A DNA stretch of 64,000 nt from Propionivibrio dicarboxylicus (GTDB lineage: Bacteria > Pseudomonadota > Gammaproteobacteria > Burkholderiales > Rhodocyclaceae): the NCBI GenBank assembly GCA_945902805.1, contig CAMDMZ010000010.1, forward strand, positions 48,153 through 112,152. Reading direction: 5' to 3'. The position numbers were made by a program, and so were the translations under genes. The notes under the pieces are model-generated. The model was not told where the DNA came from. It made no database searches and saw only the letters and a list, made by a program, of their open reading frames with translations. The number at the start of each line of letters is the position of its first letter. The stretch's first letter is position 1. Shown here one piece after another: positions 9,493 through 17,121 of this stretch.

Positions 9493-9513
9493 CCGTGGGT
9501 GCTGGCGACACGG
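9467..9513. terminator. Hairpin between convergent genes made from two inverted repeat copies
   Basis: Arms at 9467-9482 (CCGTCCCGCCAGCACC) and 9498-9513 (GGTGCTGGCGACACGG) pair at 14 of 16 positions around a 15-nt loop containing TTTTT. It sits between the stop of the plus-strand kinase (9492) and the stop of the minus-strand nitroreductase (9517), the right place for a bidirectional terminator. There is no classic U-tract on either side of the stem, so terminator activity is inferred. Confidence 0.5.
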
Positions 9514-9516
9514 TGA

Positions 9517-10212
9517 TCAGTCGTGGACGACGACAAACTCGTCCATTCGCGCCCGCTCGGTCACCAGCGCGTTCTCCGCTGCATCCTTATCGGCATAACC
9601 CAGCGCCATGCCGCAGACAAGTTGTTCGTGCTCGCCGAATGACAAGAGCGACGCAATGATGCGGTGATAGTCGGTCCAGGCCGCTTGCGGACAGGTATCG
9701 AGGCCATACGCACGCGCCGCCAGCATGATGTTCTGCAAGAACATGCCGTAGTCGAGCCAACTGCCCTGCCCCATACGGCGATCGATGCTGAACATGAGCC
9801 CGACCGGCGCGCCGAAGAACTCGAAGTTGCGCCGGTGTTGCGCTTTCATGCGCGGCCCGTCACCCTTCTGGATCCCGAGCAGGCTGTAGAGATCCCAGCC
9901 CACCTTGCGCCGCCGACCAAGATAGGGCTCGAAGAAGCTGCTCGGATAGTAGCCGTATTCGGCCTGATGACTGCGATCGTCGGCATCGTAGGCGGCACAG
10001 ACCTGTTCCACCAATTGTTGTCGCGTGCTGCCAGTGACAACATGTACGCGCCAAGGCTGGATATTGGTACCCGACGGCGCCCGCGCCGACAGAGCAAGGA
10101 TTTCATCGAGGATTTCGCGCGGAACGGGACGCGCCAGGTAGGCGCGCGCCGAGTGGCGACCGCGCATGACGGCGGCGACGGCGTCCGCAATCGAATCAGG
10201 ACTGGGGTTCAT
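9517..10212 (-). CDS. Nitroreductase family FMN oxidoreductase
   Basis: A 231-residue protein with nitroreductase-family landmarks: RHSARAYLARPVP near the N-terminus (FMN phosphate contacts), SARAPSGTNIQPWRVHVV (the conserved SGxNxQPW core) and a C-terminal CGMALGYADKDAAENAL, where the GxALGY motif closes the flavin site. Such enzymes are homodimers that reduce nitro or quinone groups with NAD(P)H; the physiological substrate cannot be told. It begins 4 bp after the DUF294 gene stop and is probably the last gene of that transcript. It is convergent with the histidine kinase across the inverted-repeat hairpin. Confidence 0.87.
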   Translation of the reverse strand: MNPSPDSIADAVAAVMRGRHSARAYLARPVPREILDEILALSARAPSGTNIQPWRVHVVTGSTRQQLVEQVCAAYDADDRSHQAEYGYYPSSFFEPYLGRRRKVGWDLYSLLGIQKGDGPRMKAQHRRNFEFFGAPVGLMFSIDRRMGQGSWLDYGMFLQNIMLAARAYGLDTCPQAAWTDYHRIIASLLSFGEHEQLVCGMALGYADKDAAENALVTERARMDEFVVVHD

Positions 10213-10216
10213 GGGT

Positions 10217-11278
10217 TCAGCTTTCTATGTGGAAGCGACTCTTCAGCCGCTGCTGGAGACTGCGGGCCTGATGCAGCGCGGCAAGCAGAACCCGGCGATC
10301 GAAGTCGTTCAGCGACTTCGGCACGATCCGATTGTCACCATCGGGCGTACCGCGCTGAACCCCAAAACGTATCTGCTGCAGTGCCGTGAACGCGTGGCGT
10401 GCGGCGCTAGCTTCGTCAGCACGCAAACCACCGCTCGTGGCAACGTCGCGCAGACGATCCAGGGTACCTGCGGCAGGGACGCCTTCAGCCAGCGCCAGGA
10501 TGCGCGCGGCATCGACAAACAGACGGGCACCGTACTTCTTCAAGTCGAGGCGGTCCCCACCGCTGGGATCGGTGACAAAGTCCTTGATGCGCCCGATTGG
10601 CGGGACGGCCTTCAAGGCGTTCTGGGTCATCATGCGCAAAAAAATATCGTTGCCGCGCGCGGTCGGCGTCAGGTACTCGCGCAAAAGTGCGGCCAGCGTC
10701 GCATCGCCGGCCAGCGGCCGAAAATCAAAGAAGATGGTGGCATTGAGCAAGGCGTCCGGTTCCGGCGTGCGAATCCAGCGCCCGAAACAATCGCGCCATT
10801 CATCGAGCGACAGGCACCACTTCGGATTGCTGGCCATCACCTCGCCATCGCACAGAGGAAACCCACACTCCGCCAGGGCCTCATTGACCGTGCGGGCAAA
10901 GGGCAACAGATGCTGGCGCAGGCTCTGCGCCTCGCGCACATCGTGCGCGGCAAACAGCAGTCCGTTGTCCTGATCGGTGCTCAGGGTCTGCTCGAGGCGT
11001 CCTTCGGAACCCAATCCGAGCCAGCACCAGTCGGCCGCTGGCAGACGGTAGCGTGCGGCGGCCCATACCAGCAGGCGCTGCACGATTCGGTCGTTATGCA
11101 GCGAAAGCGCCCGCGAAGCGGCTTCCGCACCGATGCCATGATCGAGCATGGCGACCGCCAAGCTGCGGGCTTCTTTGGCGCAGAGGGCAAGCGCCGACGG
11201 ATTCGCCGCACCGTCTATCCTTGCCGCCAGCGCCAGTGCATCGGCCGTTCCGGGGAGGATCTCCTCGGTCATCATCAA
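10217..11278 (-). CDS. DUF294-type nucleotidyltransferase (GlnD-like), no CBS domains
   Basis: A 353-residue protein whose diagnostic stretch GLGSEGRLEQTLSTDQDN is the catalytic nucleotidyltransferase motif of DUF294 proteins. The C-terminal half (PIGRIKDFVTDPSGGDRLDLKKYGARLFVDAARILAL) matches their substrate-binding helical domain. Larger family members carry an N-terminal cyclic-nucleotide-binding domain and CBS pair; here they are replaced by only about 70 residues of helix. DUF294 genes are commonly found with CrbS-like acetate sensors and a DnaQ-like exonuclease, exactly the neighbours here. The target that it might nucleotidylate is unknown. Confidence 0.8.
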   Translation of the reverse strand: MMMTEEILPGTADALALAARIDGAANPSALALCAKEARSLAVAMLDHGIGAEAASRALSLHNDRIVQRLLVWAAARYRLPAADWCWLGLGSEGRLEQTLSTDQDNGLLFAAHDVREAQSLRQHLLPFARTVNEALAECGFPLCDGEVMASNPKWCLSLDEWRDCFGRWIRTPEPDALLNATIFFDFRPLAGDATLAALLREYLTPTARGNDIFLRMMTQNALKAVPPIGRIKDFVTDPSGGDRLDLKKYGARLFVDAARILALAEGVPAAGTLDRLRDVATSGGLRADEASAARHAFTALQQIRFGVQRGTPDGDNRIVPKSLNDFDRRVLLAALHQARSLQQRLKSRFHIES

Positions 11279-11432
11279 TGTGAAATAACTTGTTCGAAGC
11301 GTCTAGTGATAGACGAGCGAAGCGAGCAAATTAGAAGCCTCCCCGCGAGGGGAGGACGGGAGGGGCGGGACCACTTGCTGCTTTTTCTTTGTTTCATCGT
11401 CGGGGGGCCATCGAAGATGGATCAAAGTTGGC
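11279..11432 (-). promoter_or_regulatory. Intergenic region with strong GC hairpin
   Basis: A perfect inverted repeat CCTCCCC-GCGA-GGGGAGG at 11338-11355 lies between the exonuclease-fusion stop and the DUF294 start. It is followed on the minus strand only by a weak TTCTAATTT, so it may be an attenuator or RNA-stabilising hairpin rather than a full terminator. Confidence 0.4.
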
Positions 11433-13619
11433 TTAATACTTAACGCGGGCGAAGTAGGTTTTTTGCGCCGCGTCAAGCGCGTCGCGCAACGTGAAGATGC
11501 CTTTGTCGGCCAGTAACGCGATCATCTTGAGGAAGACTTCGCCGGTCACAAAGGCATCGCCCAGTGCGGTGTGGCGACCGATGACATTGACGCCCAGACG
11601 TTCGGCAATGCTTTCCAGTTTGTGCGATTCCTGGTTGGGATGAATCACTGCGGACAACAAGAGTGTGTCGAGCACCGGCTGCGCAAAGCGCACACCCAGG
11701 CTGTCTTCCTTCATCTGGAAGAAGCGCATGTCAAATGCGGCGTTATGCGCCACCAGCACCGTTTCGGCGCAGAACTCGTGGAAAGCCGGCAATACGACGT
11801 CAATAGTCGGCTGACCGCGCACCATGTCCTCGGTAATGCCGTGAATGGGGATGCCCTCGGGTTTCAACGGAATGCGTGGATCGACCAACTGATCGAAGAC
11901 TTCCTGCCGCAGCAGGCGGCCATTGACGACGCGAACCGCACCAACCTGGATGATCTCGTCACCTTGCGACGGCTGCAAGCCGGTGGTCTCGGTATCGAAG
12001 ACGGAAAAAGTGAGGTCGGACAACTTACGGTCGAGATCGATGCCGGAACTGGCCGCATCGTGGGCGGCGAACAGATCGAAATCGTAATATTCCGGCCGGC
12101 TTTCACCACGCATATGGCCGACCTGTTCGTCGTGCTGCATTTCCGGCGTTGCGGCCACTGGCAGGACGAGGCGGAAGTACAAGCGATGGACCGCTGTTTC
12201 GCGCTGCAGCCAGACCTCGCCACCGTGCCGTTCAATCACATCGCGCAACGTCATCGGCGTCGTGTCGCTACCGACCGTCATCGACTCGTATTCCCAGGTG
12301 TAGAGCGTTTCTGACGACATTGGCGTACCCGACCAGATCAGGTCGAGAAACGCCATCTTGCCTTCGGATGAAAGGCGGAACCGCAGCTCGCGGATGTCGT
12401 AATGATCCTGCAGGCGGGAAGCGAGAAAGGTAATCGCCTGGATCAGCGAAAAACTATCGGCTCGAATCCAGAGCGCGGGGTCCTGCGCTTCGTTCTTGAT
12501 CGCCAGTTTGAGTTGGCTGGTAACGCGGCTGGTCGCTGCGGCAATGATGTCGACACCCAACACGTCTTCGAGCGGCCAGCGCGTCTTGAGCGAGTCGGCA
12601 AACTCGTTCATGGTGCTCTCCAGGCGACGGCTCATGCTCTTGGCCTCGTCGGCGATCACATGCATGAAGCGGCCGCGATAGTCGGCTTCCATGTCCGGCG
12701 AATCGAGCAAGGTTTCGACGGCGGCGCGGATGTTGCCTAGTGCCGAGCGAGTGCCATCCGTGAGTTGTTGCAACACCTGATCGCGCTGCGACTCGCGCTC
12801 GAAATTGCGGGTGATGTTCTCGACCGTCAAAACGTAGCCGGAGATCGGATTTTCGGCAGCGTTAGGATCAACGCTAGGCGCAATAACTGGCGCCATCTGG
12901 GCGCGCAGGAGTTGGCCGCTGCGGGTACTGGTGATGAAATTGGCGGTGGGCTCGGAGCTACCGCGCTTTAGGCGTTGCTGGATGTTGTCCAGCGCATGCG
13001 TGATTTGCGCCCGTTCAAGAATGGCGAAAATGGAACGGCCAAGACCGATCAGGGCACCGCCGCTCATCGAGGTCGGGCCTTGCGCCAGCGCCTTGAACTG
13101 CAAGCGGGCGCGGTTGTTGTAGAGCAGGATGCGGCCGTCGAGATTGCAAACCACGACGCCCATGGCCAACTCCGACATCAATGCCGCCAAACGGTTTTTC
13201 TCTTCCTCGACCGAGGCCTTGGCATGATCGATCTGCGTCTCGACATCGGTCAGCAGTTCATCGCGCTGCTGGGCCAGATCATTGACCGCGCGGGCCAGCT
13301 CACGCACTTCCGGCGGACCTTCGGCGGCGACGCGAAAGTTGCGATTGGCACCCAGCATCAAGCGCATTTTTTCGGACATGCCAAGCAGCCCCTGCACATA
13401 TTGCTTGAACAGGTTGCGCAGCACAGAAACGCCGACAATGAAACCCAGCGTGGTCAGCAGTGCGCCCAACGGCAGACGCGGCACCAGCAAGTCGGCCAGC
13501 GCCGCCCGTTCGGCTTCTTTGGCGTCGGCGAAGAGCAAGGTGCCGGTAAGGATGAAGGGCCCGGTCATCAACAGGCCGAGCACCACCACGGCCACAGCGA
13601 AGCGAAGTTTGGCGTTCAT
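11433..13619 (-). CDS. Membrane sensor/kinase-like protein fused to DEDDh 3'-5' exonuclease
   Basis: A 728-residue chimera. Two TM segments (about 7-30 and 50-70) flank a short periplasmic loop. They are followed by a HAMP-like and coiled-coil stretch, a PAS-like domain (MGVVVCNLDGRILLYNNRAR, about 150-190) and a helical region plus degenerate ATPase-like domain (about 285-495) in which I find no H-box and no clear N or G boxes. The C-terminal third is a DnaQ/epsilon-type exonuclease: FDTETTG (Asp 542, Glu 544), HNAAFD and GRHTALGDA complete the DEDDh set. The stop of the upstream response regulator overlaps this ATG (ATGA). It sits in the acetate-switch locus, where exonuclease and DUF294 genes are usual; the fusion to a membrane sensor is the oddity. 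Confidence 0.85.
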   Translation of the reverse strand: MNAKLRFAVAVVVLGLLMTGPFILTGTLLFADAKEAERAALADLLVPRLPLGALLTTLGFIVGVSVLRNLFKQYVQGLLGMSEKMRLMLGANRNFRVAAEGPPEVRELARAVNDLAQQRDELLTDVETQIDHAKASVEEEKNRLAALMSELAMGVVVCNLDGRILLYNNRARLQFKALAQGPTSMSGGALIGLGRSIFAILERAQITHALDNIQQRLKRGSSEPTANFITSTRSGQLLRAQMAPVIAPSVDPNAAENPISGYVLTVENITRNFERESQRDQVLQQLTDGTRSALGNIRAAVETLLDSPDMEADYRGRFMHVIADEAKSMSRRLESTMNEFADSLKTRWPLEDVLGVDIIAAATSRVTSQLKLAIKNEAQDPALWIRADSFSLIQAITFLASRLQDHYDIRELRFRLSSEGKMAFLDLIWSGTPMSSETLYTWEYESMTVGSDTTPMTLRDVIERHGGEVWLQRETAVHRLYFRLVLPVAATPEMQHDEQVGHMRGESRPEYYDFDLFAAHDAASSGIDLDRKLSDLTFSVFDTETTGLQPSQGDEIIQVGAVRVVNGRLLRQEVFDQLVDPRIPLKPEGIPIHGITEDMVRGQPTIDVVLPAFHEFCAETVLVAHNAAFDMRFFQMKEDSLGVRFAQPVLDTLLLSAVIHPNQESHKLESIAERLGVNVIGRHTALGDAFVTGEVFLKMIALLADKGIFTLRDALDAAQKTYFARVKY

Positions 13620-13981
13620 GCGAGCAAGGATTTCACCTGGGCCACCAGATCCTTGGTGGCGAATGGCTTGGTCACGTAGGCATCAGCCCCGAGCGCCAGA
13701 CCCTTGGCCACTTCGCTTTCGCGGCCCTTGGCAGTCAGCATCACCACCTTGGTGGCCGCCCGGGCCGGATCGGATCGGATCGCCTGACACACTTCGTAAC
13801 CCGACTTTTTCGGCATCATGACATCGAGCAATACGAGATCCGGATTGAAGGCGGCGACCTGTTCCAGTGCGGCATCGCCATCGACGGCTATGGCGACGAT
13901 GAAGCCTTCTTTCTTCATCAGAAACTCGAGTGAAATGACGATATTGGGTTCGTCGTCAACGATCAGAATCTTGTGGGACAT
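13616..13981 (-). CDS. Single-domain response regulator (CheY-like)
   Basis: The start at 13981 is chosen because GGAGGAA precedes it and the protein then begins MSHKILIVDDEPN. The 121 residues make one receiver domain: acidic pocket VDDEPN, phosphoacceptor Asp in LVLLDVMMPKKSGYEV, Thr in VVMLTAKG and Lys in YVTKPFATKDL. There is no DNA-binding domain, unlike the LuxR-type CrbR known from Vibrio and Pseudomonas acetate switches. Position between the CrbS-like kinase and the exonuclease fusion, with ATGA coupling to the latter, suggests that it carries the kinase signal to the chimera or to an unlinked regulator. Confidence 0.88.
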   Translation of the reverse strand: MSHKILIVDDEPNIVISLEFLMKKEGFIVAIAVDGDAALEQVAAFNPDLVLLDVMMPKKSGYEVCQAIRSDPARAATKVVMLTAKGRESEVAKGLALGADAYVTKPFATKDLVAQVKSLLA

Positions 13982-14073
13982 GCGTTCCTCCGCGATGGCA
14001 TTTTTTATAGTGTATTGCGGCATATTATCGCCGTCTGGCGCGGCCTGGCCAGATCACTTTTTTGATCAAGCTA

Positions 14074-16818
14074 TCAACGTCTATTTTGAGCCGAATCGCG
14101 TGGCAACGTAAAGCGGAAACAGGCGCCTTTGCCGAGCTCGCTTTCCACCCAGAGCTTGCCGCCAAAGTACTCGATGATCTGGCGACTGATCGGCAGGCCC
14201 AGCCCGGTCCCCTGCGGTTTGTCGGTCAGAGCACCGGCATCCCCGGTGCCCTGACGGAACTTCTCGAAAATCAGCTCGCGATCTTCAGCCCGGATACCGG
14301 GTCCATTGTCACAGACGCTGACGCTGACCTCATCCGCCGTCTCGCCAGCGCCGACTTTTACGTGCCCGCTGCCACTGGCGACGAATTTCACGGAATTGGA
14401 CAGCAGATTGATCATGACTTGCGTCAGGCGATCGCGGTCGGCCAGCACGATGGCGCCGGGCTCAGGAAGATCAAGCTGGAGAGTGATCTTCTTCTCTTTG
14501 GCCAGTGAACTGATGGAATCGACCGCTTCGCGGATCACCTCGGAAAGATTGACCTCGGCACTGGTCCATTCGGCACGGCCGGATTCGAGTTTGGCGAGAT
14601 CGAGTATCTGGTTGATCAGCCGCGAAAGGCGCTCGGTCTCGCTGACGATGATGCCAAGGAAGCGGGTCCGTTCCACCAGATCAATCTTGGGATCTTCATG
14701 CAGCATTTCGGAAAAAGCCCGGATCGAGGTCAGGGGCGTCCGCAGCTCATGGGTCACTGTCGAAATGAAGTCATCCTTCAAGCTGTCCAGTTCACGCAGA
14801 CGCTCATTTGCGGCACGCAATTCCGCCGTTGCCTGGGTCAGCTCTTGCGACTTAATTTCCAACTCATGACTGTAGGCCCGCACTTGCGAAGCCTCGTCGA
14901 GAATGTTCATCACCTCGTCGAGCCCCAGCGGCTCTTCCTGCACCACCGAGGCGACCATAGCGCGCGCCGAGGCCGAGCCGATCGCACCGGCGAGCAAGGT
15001 TTCGGCGAAGTGCACCAACTCGGCATCCGATTTAACCCCATGTAAGGCCGCACTGCTGGTGAAACCACGGCTTCGGGCATGGCGATCAAATGCTTCCTGT
15101 GCCCGTTCTGGTCCGATAAAGCGCGCAGCCAGCGGCAACAAGTCATCCAGCTCGGCGCCGCCACGCCAATTGGGGGCCGCCGCGCCCGACTCTTCAACGA
15201 ACAATTTAGCCTGCCGCGCCTCGCGTGCATCGGGAATTCGCATCAGCGAAACCCCGACGTAGCTGCCCAGATTGAACACCATGCTCCACACCAGGCAATG
15301 CGTAATTTCACTAAGCCCGGTAAGTCCGAACAATTGCTGCGGCCGAAGTAGCTCGATGCCCCATGGACCGTGCTGAAGAAAATCGGCCGGAAGCCAACCG
15401 GACTTGGCGAACGAAGGCAAGAGAAGTGTGTAGGTCCAGATAAAAAATCCGGCCCCGAGTGCCGCCAGCGCACCCGACTGAGTGCCTCCCTTCCAGTACA
15501 TCCCCCCCAGCACTACAGGTGCAAACTGTGCCATGGCAGCAAAGGAAATCAGGCCAATACTGACCAACGCGTAGGCTTCGCCGGCAATACGGAAATAGAG
15601 ATAACCGAGCGCCAGAATGATGGCAATCGCCCAGCGACGAATCCCCAGCAGCAAGCCCGTCAGGTCTTCACGTTGCTGCAAGCCAAGCGCCCGCCAGCGC
15701 AGAAGCACCGGCATCACCAGATCGTTGCAGACCATGGTGGACAAGGCGATGGTCTCGACAATGACCATGCCGGTGGCGGCCGAAAGCCCGCCGACGAAAA
15801 CCAGCAGGGTCAAACTCTGCTGCTGGAAGGCCATGGGCAGGGTCAAGACAAAACTATCGGCATCGGTGCCACCAGGAAAATGCATCAGGCCGGCCAAGGC
15901 AATCGGCAGCACAAAGAGATTGATCAAAAAAAGGTAGAGTGGAAATAACCAGATCGCACGACGCAAATGTTGTGGATTGACGTTCTCAACAACCGCAATC
16001 TGGAACTGGCGCGGCAGCAGCAAAGCCGCAAAAAAGGCTAGCAAGGTCAGCGCAAACCAGTTGCCGTAATCGATCACGGCACGCCCGTCGCCGAGCAGCC
16101 GTTGCGTAATTTCGGGCACCGCGCGCGCCTTGTCGAACAAGTCGCCCAGTCCGCCGTACATGCCATAAACGACAAACAAACCGGCGGCGAGGAAAGCCAC
16201 CAGCTTGATCACCGACTCGAAAGCGATAGCCGCCACCATGCCCTCGTGGCGTTCCGTGGCATCCATGTGCCGGGTACCAAACAGGATCGTGAATACCGCG
16301 AGCAGGCCGGCTACATAAAATGCACTGTCCTGCAACAAGGGGGCGACCGTCGCGGCACCGGGCTGCAGACCAACCTCTGTCAAGAGAACAAAGGTGCTCG
16401 ACACCGCCTTGAGTTGCAAGGCGATATAGGGAATCACACCCACCACCGCGATCACGGACACGAGGCCGCCCAACAACTGACTCTTGCCATAGCGCGAAGC
16501 GACAAAGTCAGCGATGGAGGTAATTCGGTTGGCCTTGGCGATGCGTATCATCTTGTGCAGGATGACGGCACCCAAGGCAAACAAAAGAGTCGGCCCGAGG
16601 TAAATCGGCAGGAATCCGATCCCGCTGGCGGCCGCACGGCCCACGCTACCGTAGAAGGTCCAGGTGGTGCAATAGACACCCAGTGACAAGGCGTAAACCA
16701 GCGAATTGTCGATCACCGAACGTCCGGCATCGGCACGTCGGTCGGCGTACCAGGCGATGCCAAAGAGCAGCACTAGATAGGCCAACGACGCTGCGACGAT
16801 GATCCAGACGGTGAGCAT
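14074..16818 (-). CDS. crbS: CrbS-like sodium/solute symporter-histidine kinase
   Basis: A 914-residue protein; the start at 16818 lies one base after the stop of the small upstream gene. The N-terminal ~510 residues form a 12-13 helix SSF/ActP-like symporter domain (SVIDNSLVYALSLGVYCTTWTFYGSVG, SxATGM-type helix SAATGMVIVETI). A linker (STAC-like) and coiled coil follow, then HisKA (THELRTPLTSIR, His near 690) and HATPase (MINLLSNSVKF, CDNGPGI, GTGLGLPIS). There is no PAS domain. Family members sense acetate or short carboxylates and control acs, which lies downstream of 17 kb here. Residues about 820-828 (KVGAGETAD) come from a copy of the dispersed repeat inside the HATPase domain. Confidence 0.9.
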   Translation of the reverse strand: MLTVWIIVAASLAYLVLLFGIAWYADRRADAGRSVIDNSLVYALSLGVYCTTWTFYGSVGRAAASGIGFLPIYLGPTLLFALGAVILHKMIRIAKANRITSIADFVASRYGKSQLLGGLVSVIAVVGVIPYIALQLKAVSSTFVLLTEVGLQPGAATVAPLLQDSAFYVAGLLAVFTILFGTRHMDATERHEGMVAAIAFESVIKLVAFLAAGLFVVYGMYGGLGDLFDKARAVPEITQRLLGDGRAVIDYGNWFALTLLAFFAALLLPRQFQIAVVENVNPQHLRRAIWLFPLYLFLINLFVLPIALAGLMHFPGGTDADSFVLTLPMAFQQQSLTLLVFVGGLSAATGMVIVETIALSTMVCNDLVMPVLLRWRALGLQQREDLTGLLLGIRRWAIAIILALGYLYFRIAGEAYALVSIGLISFAAMAQFAPVVLGGMYWKGGTQSGALAALGAGFFIWTYTLLLPSFAKSGWLPADFLQHGPWGIELLRPQQLFGLTGLSEITHCLVWSMVFNLGSYVGVSLMRIPDAREARQAKLFVEESGAAAPNWRGGAELDDLLPLAARFIGPERAQEAFDRHARSRGFTSSAALHGVKSDAELVHFAETLLAGAIGSASARAMVASVVQEEPLGLDEVMNILDEASQVRAYSHELEIKSQELTQATAELRAANERLRELDSLKDDFISTVTHELRTPLTSIRAFSEMLHEDPKIDLVERTRFLGIIVSETERLSRLINQILDLAKLESGRAEWTSAEVNLSEVIREAVDSISSLAKEKKITLQLDLPEPGAIVLADRDRLTQVMINLLSNSVKFVASGSGHVKVGAGETADEVSVSVCDNGPGIRAEDRELIFEKFRQGTGDAGALTDKPQGTGLGLPISRQIIEYFGGKLWVESELGKGACFRFTLPRDSAQNRR
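14335..14359 (-). repeat. Dispersed ORF-embedded repeat, copy 3 (in crbS)
   Basis: CGCCGTCTCGCCAGCGCCG followed by ACTTTT differs from the consensus at one position outside the A/G-variable site. It is read in the crbS sense strand as KVGAGETA within a loop of the HATPase domain. Confidence 0.7.
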
Positions 16819-16819
16819 C

Positions 16820-17029
16820 TCAGTAATCCCGGTTGTCGGAGCGCTCAACGATCACTGCCATCAAGACAATGAGGAAGAACCAAGCCGCCATCAACCAGAC
16901 AAAGCTCGACGGCAGCCCACCGATACTACCGAAGCGGTCGAGAACCGCCAGCAGCGGATAGTTGAACAGCAAGCAGCCGAGCAGGAAGACCGCAACCAGA
17001 CGATGACTGACCAAATGTCGGCGTGGCAT
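16820..17029 (-). CDS. Small two-helix membrane protein upstream of crbS
   Basis: A 69-residue protein starting at the ATG at 17029, chosen because GGGAGG lies just upstream. Two hydrophobic helices (RLVAVFLLGCLLFNYPLLAV and FVWLMAAWFFLIVLMAVIVE) are joined by a short GSIGGLP loop. This is the size and layout of the small DUF3311/DUF4212-like partners encoded beside SSF symporters. The stop is separated from the crbS start by one base, so translation is coupled. It probably acts as a small subunit of the symporter-kinase; this is inference from position. Confidence 0.75.
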   Translation of the reverse strand: MPRRHLVSHRLVAVFLLGCLLFNYPLLAVLDRFGSIGGLPSSFVWLMAAWFFLIVLMAVIVERSDNRDY

Positions 17030-17064
17030 ATTGCCTCCCAATCAGGAATCAGGAACTCGCAGAG

Positions 17065-17099
17065 AAAAAGAAAAAGGCGCCCGACTTGCGAGGGGCGCC
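17065..17099 (-). terminator. Rho-independent terminator after acs
   Basis: On the minus strand a GGGCGCC...GGCGCCC stem (17076-17082 with 17093-17099) is followed by TTTTTCTTTTT. It lies directly downstream of the acs stop and upstream of the crbS transcript, so it should end the acs transcript. Confidence 0.8.
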
Positions 17100-17121
17100 C
17101 TGTTTTCAAGCAAACGAACGA

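Noticed and set aside
10600..10616. GGCGGGACGGC within the DUF294 gene
   Set aside because: Only about 12 bases match the repeat, and the residues (PPIGRIKDF) are conserved in the family.
11338..11355. GC hairpin as a possible member of a CRISPR or REP array
   Set aside because: Only a single copy is seen in the window and no spacer periodicity exists.
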